Positions 27,249 through 39,208 are shown, counted from the stretch's first letter. The stretch is DNA of 64,000 nucleotides from JBCCXZ01 sp965228005 (GCA_965228005.1 CBDDGV010000004.1:558001-622000); one strand, 5' to 3'. Numbers and translations are program-made. The notes: generated by a model from the sequence alone, not told the origin.

Positions 27249-28748
27249 TCAGACGCGCTGGACGGTCACTCGGTGCGACTGATCGCCCACCTGCACGCTG
27301 TACTCCACGGGCGATTGGCCGTTGGAAGCGTCGGGCTGCCCCGCCGCGGCGGGCGCCGCTGCCGGGGCGGGTTCGTCCTTGGCGAGGTTCTTGGGGCCGT
27401 CGCTCCGTGAGGCGAAGAACTTGGGCGCCACCTGCGGGAACATCGCGAAGGTGAGCACGTCTTCGTCGGAGCCGTTGAAGCCGTCCAGCTCCCCGGCCTT
27501 GGTCTTGAGGTCGTCCCACTCCGGCTGGAGCAGGTCGGCCGGGCGGCAGTCGATGGGCTCCTTGCCGGCGTGCTTGGCGGCGGCCTCGACGATCTTGGGG
27601 TCGCGGTCGCCGGCGGTGGCGCCGTAGTAGCCGAGCATCAGGTCGGCGAACTCGCCGGTGAGGGTTTTGAACTCGCCCATCAGCACGTTGAGCACGGCCT
27701 GGGTGCCAACGATCTGGCTCGACGGGGTAACCAGCGGCGGGTAGCCGGAGACCTCGCGGACCTTGGGGACCTGGGCGAGCACCTCGGCGGCGCGGTCGCC
27801 GGCGCCCTGCTCGCGGAGCTGGTTCTCCATGTTGGAGAGCATGCCGCCGGGGATCTGGCTCTCGAAGATCGAGGGCACGACGACTCCGAACTTCGACTCG
27901 AACTTGGAGTAACGCGGCCGGACCTCGGCGAAGTAGTCGCGGATTTTCGACAGGCTGCCCTTGTCGAGCTGCGCCTCGTAGCCGGTGCCGTCGAGCATCT
28001 CGACGATCGCTTCGGTGGGGTTGTGCCCCGGGCCGAGGCTGAGGGAGGAGATGGCGCCGTCGACGATGTCGGCGCCGGCCTCGATGGCCTTCATCAGGCT
28101 CACCAGCGTGACGCCGGTCGTGGAGTGCACGTGCACGTGCACGGTGGTGTCGTCGCCGCAGGCTTCTTTGATGCCGCGGACGAGGTCGTAGGCGGGCTGC
28201 GGCCGCAGCAGGGCGGCCATGTCTTTGATGCAGATCGAGTCGCAGCCCATCTCTTTGAACTGCTTGGCCAGCTCGACAAAGTTCTCCACCGTGTGCAGCG
28301 GGGAGATCGTGTAGGAGATGGTGCCCTGGGCGTGCTTGCCCGTTTTCTTGACTGCTTCGAGGGCACGGCGGAGGTTGCGGATGTCGTTCAGCGCGTCGAA
28401 GACGCGGAAGACGTCCATGCCGTTCTCGGCGGCCTTGTCGACGAAGCGGTCGACGACGCCGTCTTCGTAGTGGCGGTACCCGAGCAGGTTCTGGCCCCGG
28501 AGCAGCATCTGCAGCCGGGTGTTGGGCATCAGTTTCTTGAAGGTCCTCAGCCGCTCCCAGGGGTCTTCGTTGAGGAAGCGGATGCAGGCGTCGTAGGTGG
28601 CCCCGCCCCAGCACTCGGCGCTCCAGTAGCCGGCCTTGTCGATGTGCTCGCAGACCGGGGCGAGGTCTTCCATCGCCATACGGGTGGCGAGCAGGCTCTG
28701 GTGGCCGTCGCGGAGGCACAGCTCCGTCACTTCTATTTTGCGCGGCAT
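27249..28748 (-). CDS. Transcarboxylase 5S-type subunit / pyruvate carboxylase B / oxaloacetate decarboxylase alpha, without carrier domain
   Basis: A 499-residue HMGL-like TIM-barrel carboxyltransferase. EVTELCLRDGHQSLLATRM at the start, WGGATYDACIRFLNEDPWER near residue 48, the carbamylated-lysine segment CIKDMAALL near residue 190, the metal ligands HVHVHSTTG near 210, and GGMLSNM near 305 show the oxaloacetate/pyruvate site. From memory it resembles the Propionibacterium 5S subunit strikingly. The C terminus ends with EYSVQVGDQSHRVTVQRV, which looks like the start of a carrier domain that is cut off; the biotin domain is instead the next gene. Proline/Ala-rich linker at about 455-480. Confidence 0.88.
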   Translation of the reverse strand: MPRKIEVTELCLRDGHQSLLATRMAMEDLAPVCEHIDKAGYWSAECWGGATYDACIRFLNEDPWERLRTFKKLMPNTRLQMLLRGQNLLGYRHYEDGVVDRFVDKAAENGMDVFRVFDALNDIRNLRRALEAVKKTGKHAQGTISYTISPLHTVENFVELAKQFKEMGCDSICIKDMAALLRPQPAYDLVRGIKEACGDDTTVHVHVHSTTGVTLVSLMKAIEAGADIVDGAISSLSLGPGHNPTEAIVEMLDGTGYEAQLDKGSLSKIRDYFAEVRPRYSKFESKFGVVVPSIFESQIPGGMLSNMENQLREQGAGDRAAEVLAQVPKVREVSGYPPLVTPSSQIVGTQAVLNVLMGEFKTLTGEFADLMLGYYGATAGDRDPKIVEAAAKHAGKEPIDCRPADLLQPEWDDLKTKAGELDGFNGSDEDVLTFAMFPQVAPKFFASRSDGPKNLAKDEPAPAAAPAAAGQPDASNGQSPVEYSVQVGDQSHRVTVQRV

Positions 28749-28761
28749 CGGCCGGTGTTCC

Positions 28762-30273
28762 TCAGGTCGCAGCCGCGGCGCTCGCGCCGGGCAGCGGCGG
28801 GGTTGTTGGCCCGAGCAGGTCTTCGGCCTGGCCGATCCAGTACCGGCCGGCGGCCGCCGGGGCCCCTAGTATGGCTTTTGTTAGGTCGAAACTCGATAGG
28901 TTGCTCGCGAATCGGCGCGAAGCGGGGGACGCGAACCAGCGGAACGGCCACTCGACCGCCAAGTGCTTCATGAACTCCAGCAGGAGCACCTGGTCGAAGG
29001 CCTCGCGGGGGCCGCCGACCTCGGCGACCACTCCATTCAGCGTGTACAGCGTCTTCCGATAAAGTACCAAGTCCGGCTCGAATTGCAGAGCCGCCTCGGT
29101 CACCGCGTTGTCGAGCAACTCGATCAGCCACAGCAGTCCCGGGAACTGGCCTGTGCGGAGCCGCCGGAGCGATTGGCGGACGACCCGGGCGAGCGCGGCC
29201 CGGTCGGGCTGGCCTCGGTCGGCCATGGCGAGCAGCTCGTCGGTCATCCGGCCGCCGTGGTGCAGCACCGCGGCGACCATCAGGCGGACTATCGAGGCCC
29301 TGAGCCCGCGGTCGAGCCGGCCGACGAGGCTCCAGTCCAGCAGCGCGAGCCGGCCGTCGTTCGTCAGGAACAGGTTGCCCGCGTGCGGGTCGCTGTGGAA
29401 CGGGGCCCGCTGCTCGAGCGAGAAGACCGGCCGGGCCACCAGCGCTTGGATGATCAGCTCCGCGAGCCGTGCCGCCTCAGGCCCCGATTGGAAGTTGTGG
29501 TCGGTGACCTTGTGGCCCCAGACGCGCTCCATGGCCGTGACGCGGGGGGAGCAGCAATCGAAGAGTGCCGGCACGAGAACGCGGTCGTCGGGGGCGTAGA
29601 ATTCACGCGCCTCGGCGAGCCGTTCCTGTTCCTGGTCGAGCCGGACCTCCTCGCGGAGCTTGGCGCCGACCTGCTCGAAGACCTCTCCGTATTTCAGATG
29701 CGGGATGCCTAGTTCATCGCACCGCTCGTCGAGCGCCTCGCCAACCCGGTTTAGCAGGTCGAGCTCCCGGGCGAGTTGCTCCTCGATGCCGGGCTTGAGG
29801 ATCTTGAAGACGCCGTGGCGGAGGCCGCCCTGCACCTGGGCCTGGAACGGCACGACCACCGCGACGCTCGCCTCGGCCAGGGCGGGCGGGGTGAGCGTGA
29901 TCCGGCGGCGGTCGAGGCCGCCGAGTTCGGCGTCGAGCACCGTTTCGATGGTGTTCCACGGCACCTGGGGCGGGAGCGACTCCAACGCGCGGAGGTGCTG
30001 GCGCAGCACGGGCGAGAGCTGCTGGTCGCGCGCCAGGACCTGGCCGATCTTCTGCAGCACGGGGCTGGCGTGGGCCAGGCGACCGAGCCGCTCGGCGACC
30101 TCGGCGTCGGGCGCCAGGGATGCCTGGTCGGCGAGGATCTGAGCCTGCAGCTCTTCGGGCAGGCCGTCGAGGAAGACGGCCAGCCCGTAGCAGACAGGCT
30201 TGGAGAAATGCGCGAGTTCAGCCGGCAAGAGCGACGCGATAGCAGATTCGTCGAGTAGTTCTTGCCAGTTCAT
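28762..30273 (-). CDS. ABC1/AarF (UbiB-like) atypical kinase in the PHA operon
   Basis: A 503-residue protein of the protein-kinase-like ABC1 family. SVAVVVPFQAQVQ near residue 128 holds the Ala-rich nucleotide loop, VFKILKPG the lysine, HSDPHAGNLFL near 290 the catalytic loop and LLDWSLVGRL the metal-binding Asp. The best-known members aid ubiquinone synthesis, but the role here is unknown. Its ATG overlaps the phaC stop by one base (TGATG), so it is translated with PHA synthase, and the 5S-like gene follows after 13 bases. No clear membrane helix is seen at the C terminus. The start is set by that overlap; the open frame extends far into phaC only by composition. Confidence 0.85.
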   Translation of the reverse strand: MNWQELLDESAIASLLPAELAHFSKPVCYGLAVFLDGLPEELQAQILADQASLAPDAEVAERLGRLAHASPVLQKIGQVLARDQQLSPVLRQHLRALESLPPQVPWNTIETVLDAELGGLDRRRITLTPPALAEASVAVVVPFQAQVQGGLRHGVFKILKPGIEEQLARELDLLNRVGEALDERCDELGIPHLKYGEVFEQVGAKLREEVRLDQEQERLAEAREFYAPDDRVLVPALFDCCSPRVTAMERVWGHKVTDHNFQSGPEAARLAELIIQALVARPVFSLEQRAPFHSDPHAGNLFLTNDGRLALLDWSLVGRLDRGLRASIVRLMVAAVLHHGGRMTDELLAMADRGQPDRAALARVVRQSLRRLRTGQFPGLLWLIELLDNAVTEAALQFEPDLVLYRKTLYTLNGVVAEVGGPREAFDQVLLLEFMKHLAVEWPFRWFASPASRRFASNLSSFDLTKAILGAPAAAGRYWIGQAEDLLGPTTPPLPGASAAAAT

Positions 30274-31403
30274 CAGCCTTCGTGGGGGTTGTGCTCCGCC
30301 GGGATACCGCCCGAACGGGCTGCGAGCCATGCGTCCATGTGCGGCCAGGTGTTTTTCTCGGCCCCGCGACCCGCCATGATCCCGATGTGCCCTCCGCGGA
30401 CGCGGAATATCTCTTTGTCTTCGCTGCCGATGAGGTCCATCACCCCCTCCGATTGGCAGGGAGGCGTGATGTGGTCGGCCTCGGCGATGACGTTTAACAG
30501 GCTCGCTCTCAGCCGGCTGAGGTCCACGTGCTCGCCGCGGATGCGCAGCGTGCCGTTCATCAGGGCGTTGTTCTTGTAGAACTCGGTGATGAGCTGCTGG
30601 TAGGCGGCGCCGGCCATGGGGATCGTGTCCCGAACCCACGTGTTCATCGTGTGCCAGGCTTCGGTCCGGCCTTCGTCCTCGATGTTGTCCCACAGCATCA
30701 TGTAGCTGCCGACATAGTTCTCGACCGGTTTGAGCATCTTGGCGCCGGCGTCGATCATCTCGCCGGGCACGTTGCCGAAGGCCTTGGCGATCGCGTCCGG
30801 CTTGAAGCTGGGGTCGCTCGTCCAGCGGATGAAGCCGCTCGACTTTTGGTCGGAGAAGTCGAGCGGGGCGGTCAGCAGGATCAGGTTCTTCAGCCCGTCG
30901 TCGGGGCGGAGCGCGGCGTAGATCGTGGAGATCAACGCCCCGAGGCACCAGCCGAGCATGCTGAACTCGCCCGAGCCGGAGACCGACTTGAGCTTGCGCA
31001 CGACCCGCGGGAGGTATTCCAGGGCGTAGTCGTCGAACTTGAGATTCTTGTCCTCGGGCCCTGGCGCCCCCCAGTCGAGCAGGTACAGGTCGTACCCTTG
31101 CTTGAGCATGTACTCTACGAAGCTGTGGCCGGGCCTAAGGTCGAGCACGTGCGGCCGGTTCATGATGGCGAACACCATCAGCAGCGGCACGGGCTTGCGT
31201 TGGTCCTCGGGCACGACCGGGGTGTACCGGTAGAGCTTCGCCTTGTTGAGGGTCCAGACCACCTCCTTGGGCGTCTGCGCGACGGGGGCGTCGGTGGTCA
31301 GCAGGCGGGTGAACTCTTTGGTGTTCATCGCCAAGCGATGCCACGCCTCGCAGGTTTCCATCAGGGTAGGTATCCGGGGCAGCCCGTTTTCTGTTGTGCT
31401 CAT
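30273..31403 (-). CDS. phaC: Polyhydroxyalkanoate synthase, class III-like PhaC
   Basis: A 376-residue alpha/beta-hydrolase-fold polymerase that links hydroxyacyl-CoA units into polymer. The catalytic Cys153 lies in the lipase-like box GWCLGA; the Asp is in AEADHITPP and the general base is His339 in GGHIGI. The length of about 375 residues is the class III/IV size, which needs a second subunit; the short helical protein encoded just upstream is the candidate. It is read in one transcript with phaA and phaB and is translationally coupled to the ABC1 kinase gene. ATG 31403 is chosen because the family starts near here and the frame beyond is the upstream gene read out of frame. Confidence 0.92.
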   Translation of the reverse strand: MSTTENGLPRIPTLMETCEAWHRLAMNTKEFTRLLTTDAPVAQTPKEVVWTLNKAKLYRYTPVVPEDQRKPVPLLMVFAIMNRPHVLDLRPGHSFVEYMLKQGYDLYLLDWGAPGPEDKNLKFDDYALEYLPRVVRKLKSVSGSGEFSMLGWCLGALISTIYAALRPDDGLKNLILLTAPLDFSDQKSSGFIRWTSDPSFKPDAIAKAFGNVPGEMIDAGAKMLKPVENYVGSYMMLWDNIEDEGRTEAWHTMNTWVRDTIPMAGAAYQQLITEFYKNNALMNGTLRIRGEHVDLSRLRASLLNVIAEADHITPPCQSEGVMDLIGSEDKEIFRVRGGHIGIMAGRGAEKNTWPHMDAWLAARSGGIPAEHNPHEG

Positions 31404-31449
31404 ATTGACTCCCGATTCGTGCGGACCGGCGTGCGCCGGGTGCGACCGC

Positions 31450-31830
31450 TTAACCGTGGTGGCCCTCCTGGTGGTGGCCTTCTTGATGGTGCTGCTGCGA
31501 AACGCTGCTGAGGATCGTGTCGAGCTTCGCATCGAGGTCGTCGAGCCGCATCTCGATATTGGTCATCCGCTCGGCCAACCGCGTGACGTCATCGAGCGAC
31601 GGCATGTTCATGCCCGCCAGGGCCTGGGTCATGCTGTTGTCGATCGCCTTGCGGAACGGGGCGGAGCTCGCCAGCCAAGCGTCGAGCATCTTGCCCGTCG
31701 ACTCGGCGTAGGCGTCGGTGTGGACGAGCTTGACCATCATCTTCGCCCAGGCGTCGACGCTGTTGTCGCGCAACTCCTTGAACATCCCCGTCGGGTCGAA
31801 GGGGTCGAACTTGCTGTTGGCCTCACTCAT
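31450..31830 (-). CDS. Short PhaE/PhaR-like PHA synthase partner with His-rich tail
   Basis: A 126-residue helical protein between phaB and phaC. PFDPTGMFKELRDNSVDAWAK at the start and MPSLDDVTRLAERM followed by a coiled-coil NIEMRLDDLDAKLDTIL near residues 75-110 are like the C-terminal part of class III PhaE and class IV PhaR synthase subunits. Those are usually about 200-350 residues, so this is a minimal version. The last 15 residues alternate His, Gln, Glu and Gly (HHQEGHHQEGHHG), which may bind metal. The position strongly implies it activates the PhaC encoded 46 bases downstream. A phasin-like role is the alternative. Confidence 0.75.
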   Translation of the reverse strand: MSEANSKFDPFDPTGMFKELRDNSVDAWAKMMVKLVHTDAYAESTGKMLDAWLASSAPFRKAIDNSMTQALAGMNMPSLDDVTRLAERMTNIEMRLDDLDAKLDTILSSVSQQHHQEGHHQEGHHG

Positions 31831-31872
31831 GGTTTGCCTCGTTTCTTTCTGGCCGCCTGTCCGCGGCGCCGT

Positions 31873-32616
31873 TTACATGTAGGCGCCGCCGTTGACGTTG
31901 ATCTGCTGACCGGTGATGTAGTCGCCGTCGGCCGCCAGGAACACCACCGCCTTGGCGATCTCCTCCGGCTCGCCGAAGCGGCCCAGGGGGATGCGCTTCT
32001 TGATGGAGTCTTGGATGTTGTCGGGCACCTCGGCGAACATGTCGGTGGCGGTGAAGCCGGGCGCGACGGTGTTCACGGTGATGCCCGATTTGGCCAGCTC
32101 CAGGGCCGCCGTCTTGGTGAAGGCGATGATGCCGCCCTTGCTGGCGCTGTAGTTGGCCTGGCCGAACGCGGCGATCTGGCCGTTCATCGAGCTGATGTTC
32201 ACGATCCGCCCGAAGCCCGCTTCCATCATCAAGGGCATGGCCGCGCTGGTGGTGTAGAAGTAGCCGTTGAGGTTGGTGCCGATCACCTTCTCCCAGTTCT
32301 CGTCGGTCATTTTCTTGAGCGACGAGTCGCGGGTGATGCCGGCGTTGTTGACCAGGATGTCGAGGCCGCCGAGCTGCTCGGCGACCGAAGCCACCATCGC
32401 GCGGGCTTCCTCGGGGTCGGAGAGGTTGGCCTTGGCGAGGATGGCCTTGCCGCCCGCGGCCTTGATCTCGTCGCAGACCTCTTGGGCCTTGGCGTGGCTG
32501 CTCTGGAAGTTCACCGCCACGGCGGCGCCCTCAGCGGCCAGGCCTACTGCGATCGCCCGGCCGATGCCCCGCGAGGCCCCGGTGACCAGAGCCTTCTTTC
32601 CATCGAGTTTTCCCAT
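31873..32616 (-). CDS. phaB: Acetoacetyl-CoA reductase PhaB (SDR family)
   Basis: A 247-residue NADPH-type SDR giving (R)-3-hydroxybutyryl-CoA. TGASRGIG near residue 13, LVNNAGITRDSSLKKM near 88, and the catalytic Ser and YSASKGG near residue 155 are present. FGQANYSASKGGIIAFTK and the end INVNGGAYM match PhaB/FabG; PhaB is preferred because it sits between thiolase and synthase genes. AAGGAAGCAAGGAC before the ATG is a good ribosome binding site. A FabG-like role in fatty acid synthesis is possible but less likely here. Confidence 0.92.
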   Translation of the reverse strand: MGKLDGKKALVTGASRGIGRAIAVGLAAEGAAVAVNFQSSHAKAQEVCDEIKAAGGKAILAKANLSDPEEARAMVASVAEQLGGLDILVNNAGITRDSSLKKMTDENWEKVIGTNLNGYFYTTSAAMPLMMEAGFGRIVNISSMNGQIAAFGQANYSASKGGIIAFTKTAALELAKSGITVNTVAPGFTATDMFAEVPDNIQDSIKKRIPLGRFGEPEEIAKAVVFLAADGDYITGQQINVNGGAYM

Positions 32617-32775
32617 GTCCTTGCTTCCTTCTTATCTATTGTTACTTCTGTTTCTCGGCTTGTGCCCGGATTCCCGAGCCAAGCTCTGCGTAAAGATCAT
32701 CGCGGCCGCCCGATGGCGCGTCGGCGGGCCGCGTGACGGTTTTCTGTTGGGTTCAGTCTGTCGTGGCTGTCGGGG

Positions 32776-33957
32776 TCAGTCTCGCTCGAACAGGGCCGCG
32801 ATGCCTTGGCCGCCGCCGATGCACATGGTGACCAGCGCCCGCTTGCCGCCGATGCGTTGCAGCTCGTAGACGGCCTTGATGGCGAGGATCGTGCCGGTGG
32901 CGCCGATCGGGTGCCCCAGCGAGATACCGCTGCCGTTGGGGTTGGTCCGGTCTTCGGGCAGCTCGAGGGTGCGGCAGACGGCGATCGCCTGGGCCGCGAA
33001 GGCCTCGTTCACCTCGAGGACGTCGATGTCGTCGATCGAGAGGCCGGTCTTCTCGAGCAGCTTCCGCACCGCGGGGATGGGTCCGATGCCCATCACGTCC
33101 GGCTCGACGCCGGCGTAGGCGTAGGCGGTGAGCTTGGCCATCGGCGTGATGCCCTGGGCGGCCGCCTTCTCGGCGTCCATCAGCACCACCGCGGCGGCGG
33201 CGTCGTTGATGCTCGACGAGTTGCCCGCGGTGACGGTGCCGTTCTTGTCGAACACCGGGCGGAGCTTGCCGAGCTTCTCGACCGAGCTGTCGGCCCGCAC
33301 GGTCTCGTCGGTGTCGAACGAAACCGTGTCGCGCTTCACCTTGATATCGACGGGCAGGATCTGGTCCTTGAAGTAGCCCTTCTCCTGGGCCTTGGCCGCG
33401 CGGGTGTGGCTCTGGACGGCCAGGGCGTCCTGGTCGTCGCGGGTGACGCCGTACTTCTTGGCGACGTTCTCGGCGGTGACGCCCATGTGGTAGTCGTTGA
33501 AGGGGTCGCTGAGGGCGCCCACCATCGCGTCGACCAAGGTGGTGTCGTTCATCCGCGCCCCCCAACGCATGGCTTGGGAGAAGTAGGGGCTGCGGCTCAT
33601 GTTTTCGGCCCCGCCGCCGACCGCGACGTCGGCGTCGCCCAGCATGATGGATTGGGCGGCTGTGATGATCGCCTGCAGGCCGCTCCCGCAGAGGCGGTTG
33701 AGCGTCAGCGCCGGCGTCTCGACGGGCAGGCCGCCTTTGACGCACGCGACCCGGGCGAGGTAATGGTCGTGCGAATCGGTGTGGATAATGTTGCCGAACA
33801 CAACGTGCCCGAACTCGGCCGGGTCGACGCCCGAACGGCTGACGGCTTCTTTGACGCACATGGCGCCCAGTTCGCTCGGCGGGATGTTCTGCAGGCTGCC
33901 GCCGTAGCCGCCGATGGGGGTCCGTACTCCGCTTACTACTACTACTTCACGCGTCAT
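32776..33957 (-). CDS. phaA: Acetyl-CoA C-acetyltransferase (biosynthetic thiolase PhaA)
   Basis: A 393-residue thiolase joining two acetyl-CoA (or acetyl- plus propionyl-CoA) for PHA synthesis. The nucleophile Cys90 is in NRLCGSGLQ, the His is in LGHPIGATG and the second Cys in TMCIGGGQG near the end. The length fits the biosynthetic tetrameric class. It is the first gene of the 16-gene minus-strand run. phaB follows after 159 bases, a gap that may hold an internal promoter. Methionine-Thr-Arg-Glu-Val start is preceded by GAGGGAGTGTTGAA, a fair ribosome binding site. Confidence 0.94.
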   Translation of the reverse strand: MTREVVVVSGVRTPIGGYGGSLQNIPPSELGAMCVKEAVSRSGVDPAEFGHVVFGNIIHTDSHDHYLARVACVKGGLPVETPALTLNRLCGSGLQAIITAAQSIMLGDADVAVGGGAENMSRSPYFSQAMRWGARMNDTTLVDAMVGALSDPFNDYHMGVTAENVAKKYGVTRDDQDALAVQSHTRAAKAQEKGYFKDQILPVDIKVKRDTVSFDTDETVRADSSVEKLGKLRPVFDKNGTVTAGNSSSINDAAAAVVLMDAEKAAAQGITPMAKLTAYAYAGVEPDVMGIGPIPAVRKLLEKTGLSIDDIDVLEVNEAFAAQAIAVCRTLELPEDRTNPNGSGISLGHPIGATGTILAIKAVYELQRIGGKRALVTMCIGGGQGIAALFERD

Positions 33958-34470
33958 TTCAACACTCCCTCTCGGTTGAAAGGCGGACCGTCAGCGATGC
34001 TGCCCATCCGCCCGCGGGCGCTCGGCGTTCCGAGTCGCCCAGCAATATACATAAATTGCCGCGGGTCTTGCCGCTGTTCCGGGCCCGAGCGAACTGCTTT
34101 CGGGCAACAAGACACACGACGCTTCCGATGTGCGGCTGATCCGTGCAGGCCTACTTCCCAGAGCCTCTGGTGACAGCCGGCGGCCGCGCACGTTCGTTCT
34201 GGCGGGTAGGTCCTTGTGGACCTCGCCCCATCTATCGGCAAAAAGCGTGCCCGCGGCTTGGCGGACTGTTTGCCGGTTGCTTTTTTTGTATGGCTAACAA
34301 CGAAAAGAGGAAGCCAGTGCTGGTGTTGCACAAAAACGAACGGCAGAACGCTTCTCCCAATCCATCGTTGCGCGGTGTGCACGAGAGCGCGCTTGGGTGC
34401 ACAGTTGCGCGCTCCAAGAGTTTCTGAGCGACCATCTGTGAGTCCGCTGTTACCGCCGGTGAGCGAGCGT
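33958..34470. promoter_or_regulatory. 513-bp gap upstream of phaA, no gene seen
   Basis: No convincing ORF. On the minus strand TATATT (34049-34044) could be a -10 for phaA, without a good -35. TGCA-type sites recur: GTTGCAC at 34325, and GTGCAC at 34377 and 34397, twenty bases apart. The same GTGCAC occurs in the phasin/phaR gap, so PhaR may act here too; this is speculative. The stretch is less GC-rich than the genes around it. birA ends at its right edge and reads in the same direction. Confidence 0.35.
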
Positions 34471-35277
34471 TCAGTCGAGGATGCTCACCGTCCCGGCCAG
34501 CACCCTCTGCTGCACGTGCACATCTTCGATCAGCAGAGCGCCGTCTTCGTCGATGCCGAGGCAGGCGCCTTCGACGACTCCCGTTTCGTTTTCAACTTGC
34601 ACGCGTCGGCCGGTGAGCAAGCAACGCTCTCGCCAGAGATTGCGGAGCTGCCCGTCGCGGCTGCCGATCCAGGAGAGCCGTTCGGAGAGCTTGTTGAGGA
34701 TTTCGATTAAGAGATTGGCTCGTAAGAGTTTGCGGCCCAGGACGTCGCACAGCGCGGTGGCCGTTTCCCGCAGATCGACGGGGGCCGAGGCCAGCGAATT
34801 GTTGACGTTCACGCCGATGCCGAGCACAAGCCGCGGCCCGCTGCCAGGGGGCGTTTCGACCAACACTCCGCAGACTTTCCGCTCGCCGATAAATACGTCG
34901 TTGGGCCACTTCAGCATGGGCGATACACCGGTCAAGTGCGGCTCGAGGGCTTCGCACACCGCGAGTCCCGTTGTGAGCGCAGCTTGCGGCCAGTGCTTCG
35001 TCGCCAGGCCGGCTTGCTCGGTGTCCAGCACGACCGAGAAGGTCAGCGCACCCTCGGTCGACCACCACTGATTGGCCCTGCGGCCGCGGCCGGAGGTCTG
35101 CGATTCGGCGACTACTAGCAGGGGGAAGCGCGTCTCGGGCAGTGTTGCCAGCCGCAGTGCCTGGTCGTTGGTGGAGGGCAGCTCGGCGAAGAACTCGGCC
35201 TGTTCGATAAACGTTCCCTGGAGGACCCGGTCGGCGCAACCTTCGTCGAGCGGCTCGTCGGTCGATGGGGCAGTCAT
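34471..35277 (-). CDS. birA: Biotin--[acetyl-CoA-carboxylase] ligase (no repressor domain)
   Basis: A 268-residue enzyme that makes biotinyl-AMP and attaches biotin to carrier lysines. The biotin/AMP loop SGRGRRANQWWS is near residue 62, LKWPNDVFIGERKVCGVL near 122 and the C-terminal SH3-like domain ends VLAGTVSILD. It starts almost directly with the catalytic domain and lacks the helix-turn-helix of E. coli BirA, so it is a group I ligase that does not repress transcription. Its targets in this window are PccA and the separate carrier encoded at 26749-27180. It reads towards phaA but is separated from it by 513 bases. Confidence 0.92.
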   Translation of the reverse strand: MTAPSTDEPLDEGCADRVLQGTFIEQAEFFAELPSTNDQALRLATLPETRFPLLVVAESQTSGRGRRANQWWSTEGALTFSVVLDTEQAGLATKHWPQAALTTGLAVCEALEPHLTGVSPMLKWPNDVFIGERKVCGVLVETPPGSGPRLVLGIGVNVNNSLASAPVDLRETATALCDVLGRKLLRANLLIEILNKLSERLSWIGSRDGQLRNLWRERCLLTGRRVQVENETGVVEGACLGIDEDGALLIEDVHVQQRVLAGTVSILD

Positions 35278-35590
35278 GCGAAGTGCGGGGGGTTGTGGCT
35301 CACGGAGAGGCTAACGGAGTGAGCGGACAATGGGGTATACTATCGGCCGCCGCGGCTCGTGCGAACGACCGGGAGTCCTCTTCTGCTCGTCGGCCGGCTG
35401 CGGGGACACGGTTCGCAAACTCATCTGCTCGATGTTTGGAGGTCTGTGGAAGCCCTGAGCCGCCCTCGATCAATCTGATCCAGCCCGGGGTGCGCCCGCC
35501 GGATGTCCCTCCACGAGCACTGAACCGTGATCATCGATCATTTCGACCAAGCGCCCCCGGGGCGGTGGTACACGGAGCACGAACGAAGCA
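35278..35590. promoter_or_regulatory. 313-bp divergent gap before the PFOR gene, with possible long leader
   Basis: A TATACT at 35336-35341 on the plus strand is the best -10 candidate, about 250 bases before the PFOR start; no clear -35 accompanies it. If used, it gives a long 5' leader that contains GC-rich inverted segments (for example CGCCCCCGGGGCG-like pairing near 35550). No known riboswitch or small RNA signature was recognised, and no ORF is credible. Confidence 0.3.

Positions 35591-39208
<3,618 letters not shown>

Noticed and set aside
33958..34470. Several frames of 60-140 codons upstream of phaA
   Set aside because: None has a good ribosome binding site, family motif or codon pattern like its neighbours. 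I treat the stretch as regulatory.
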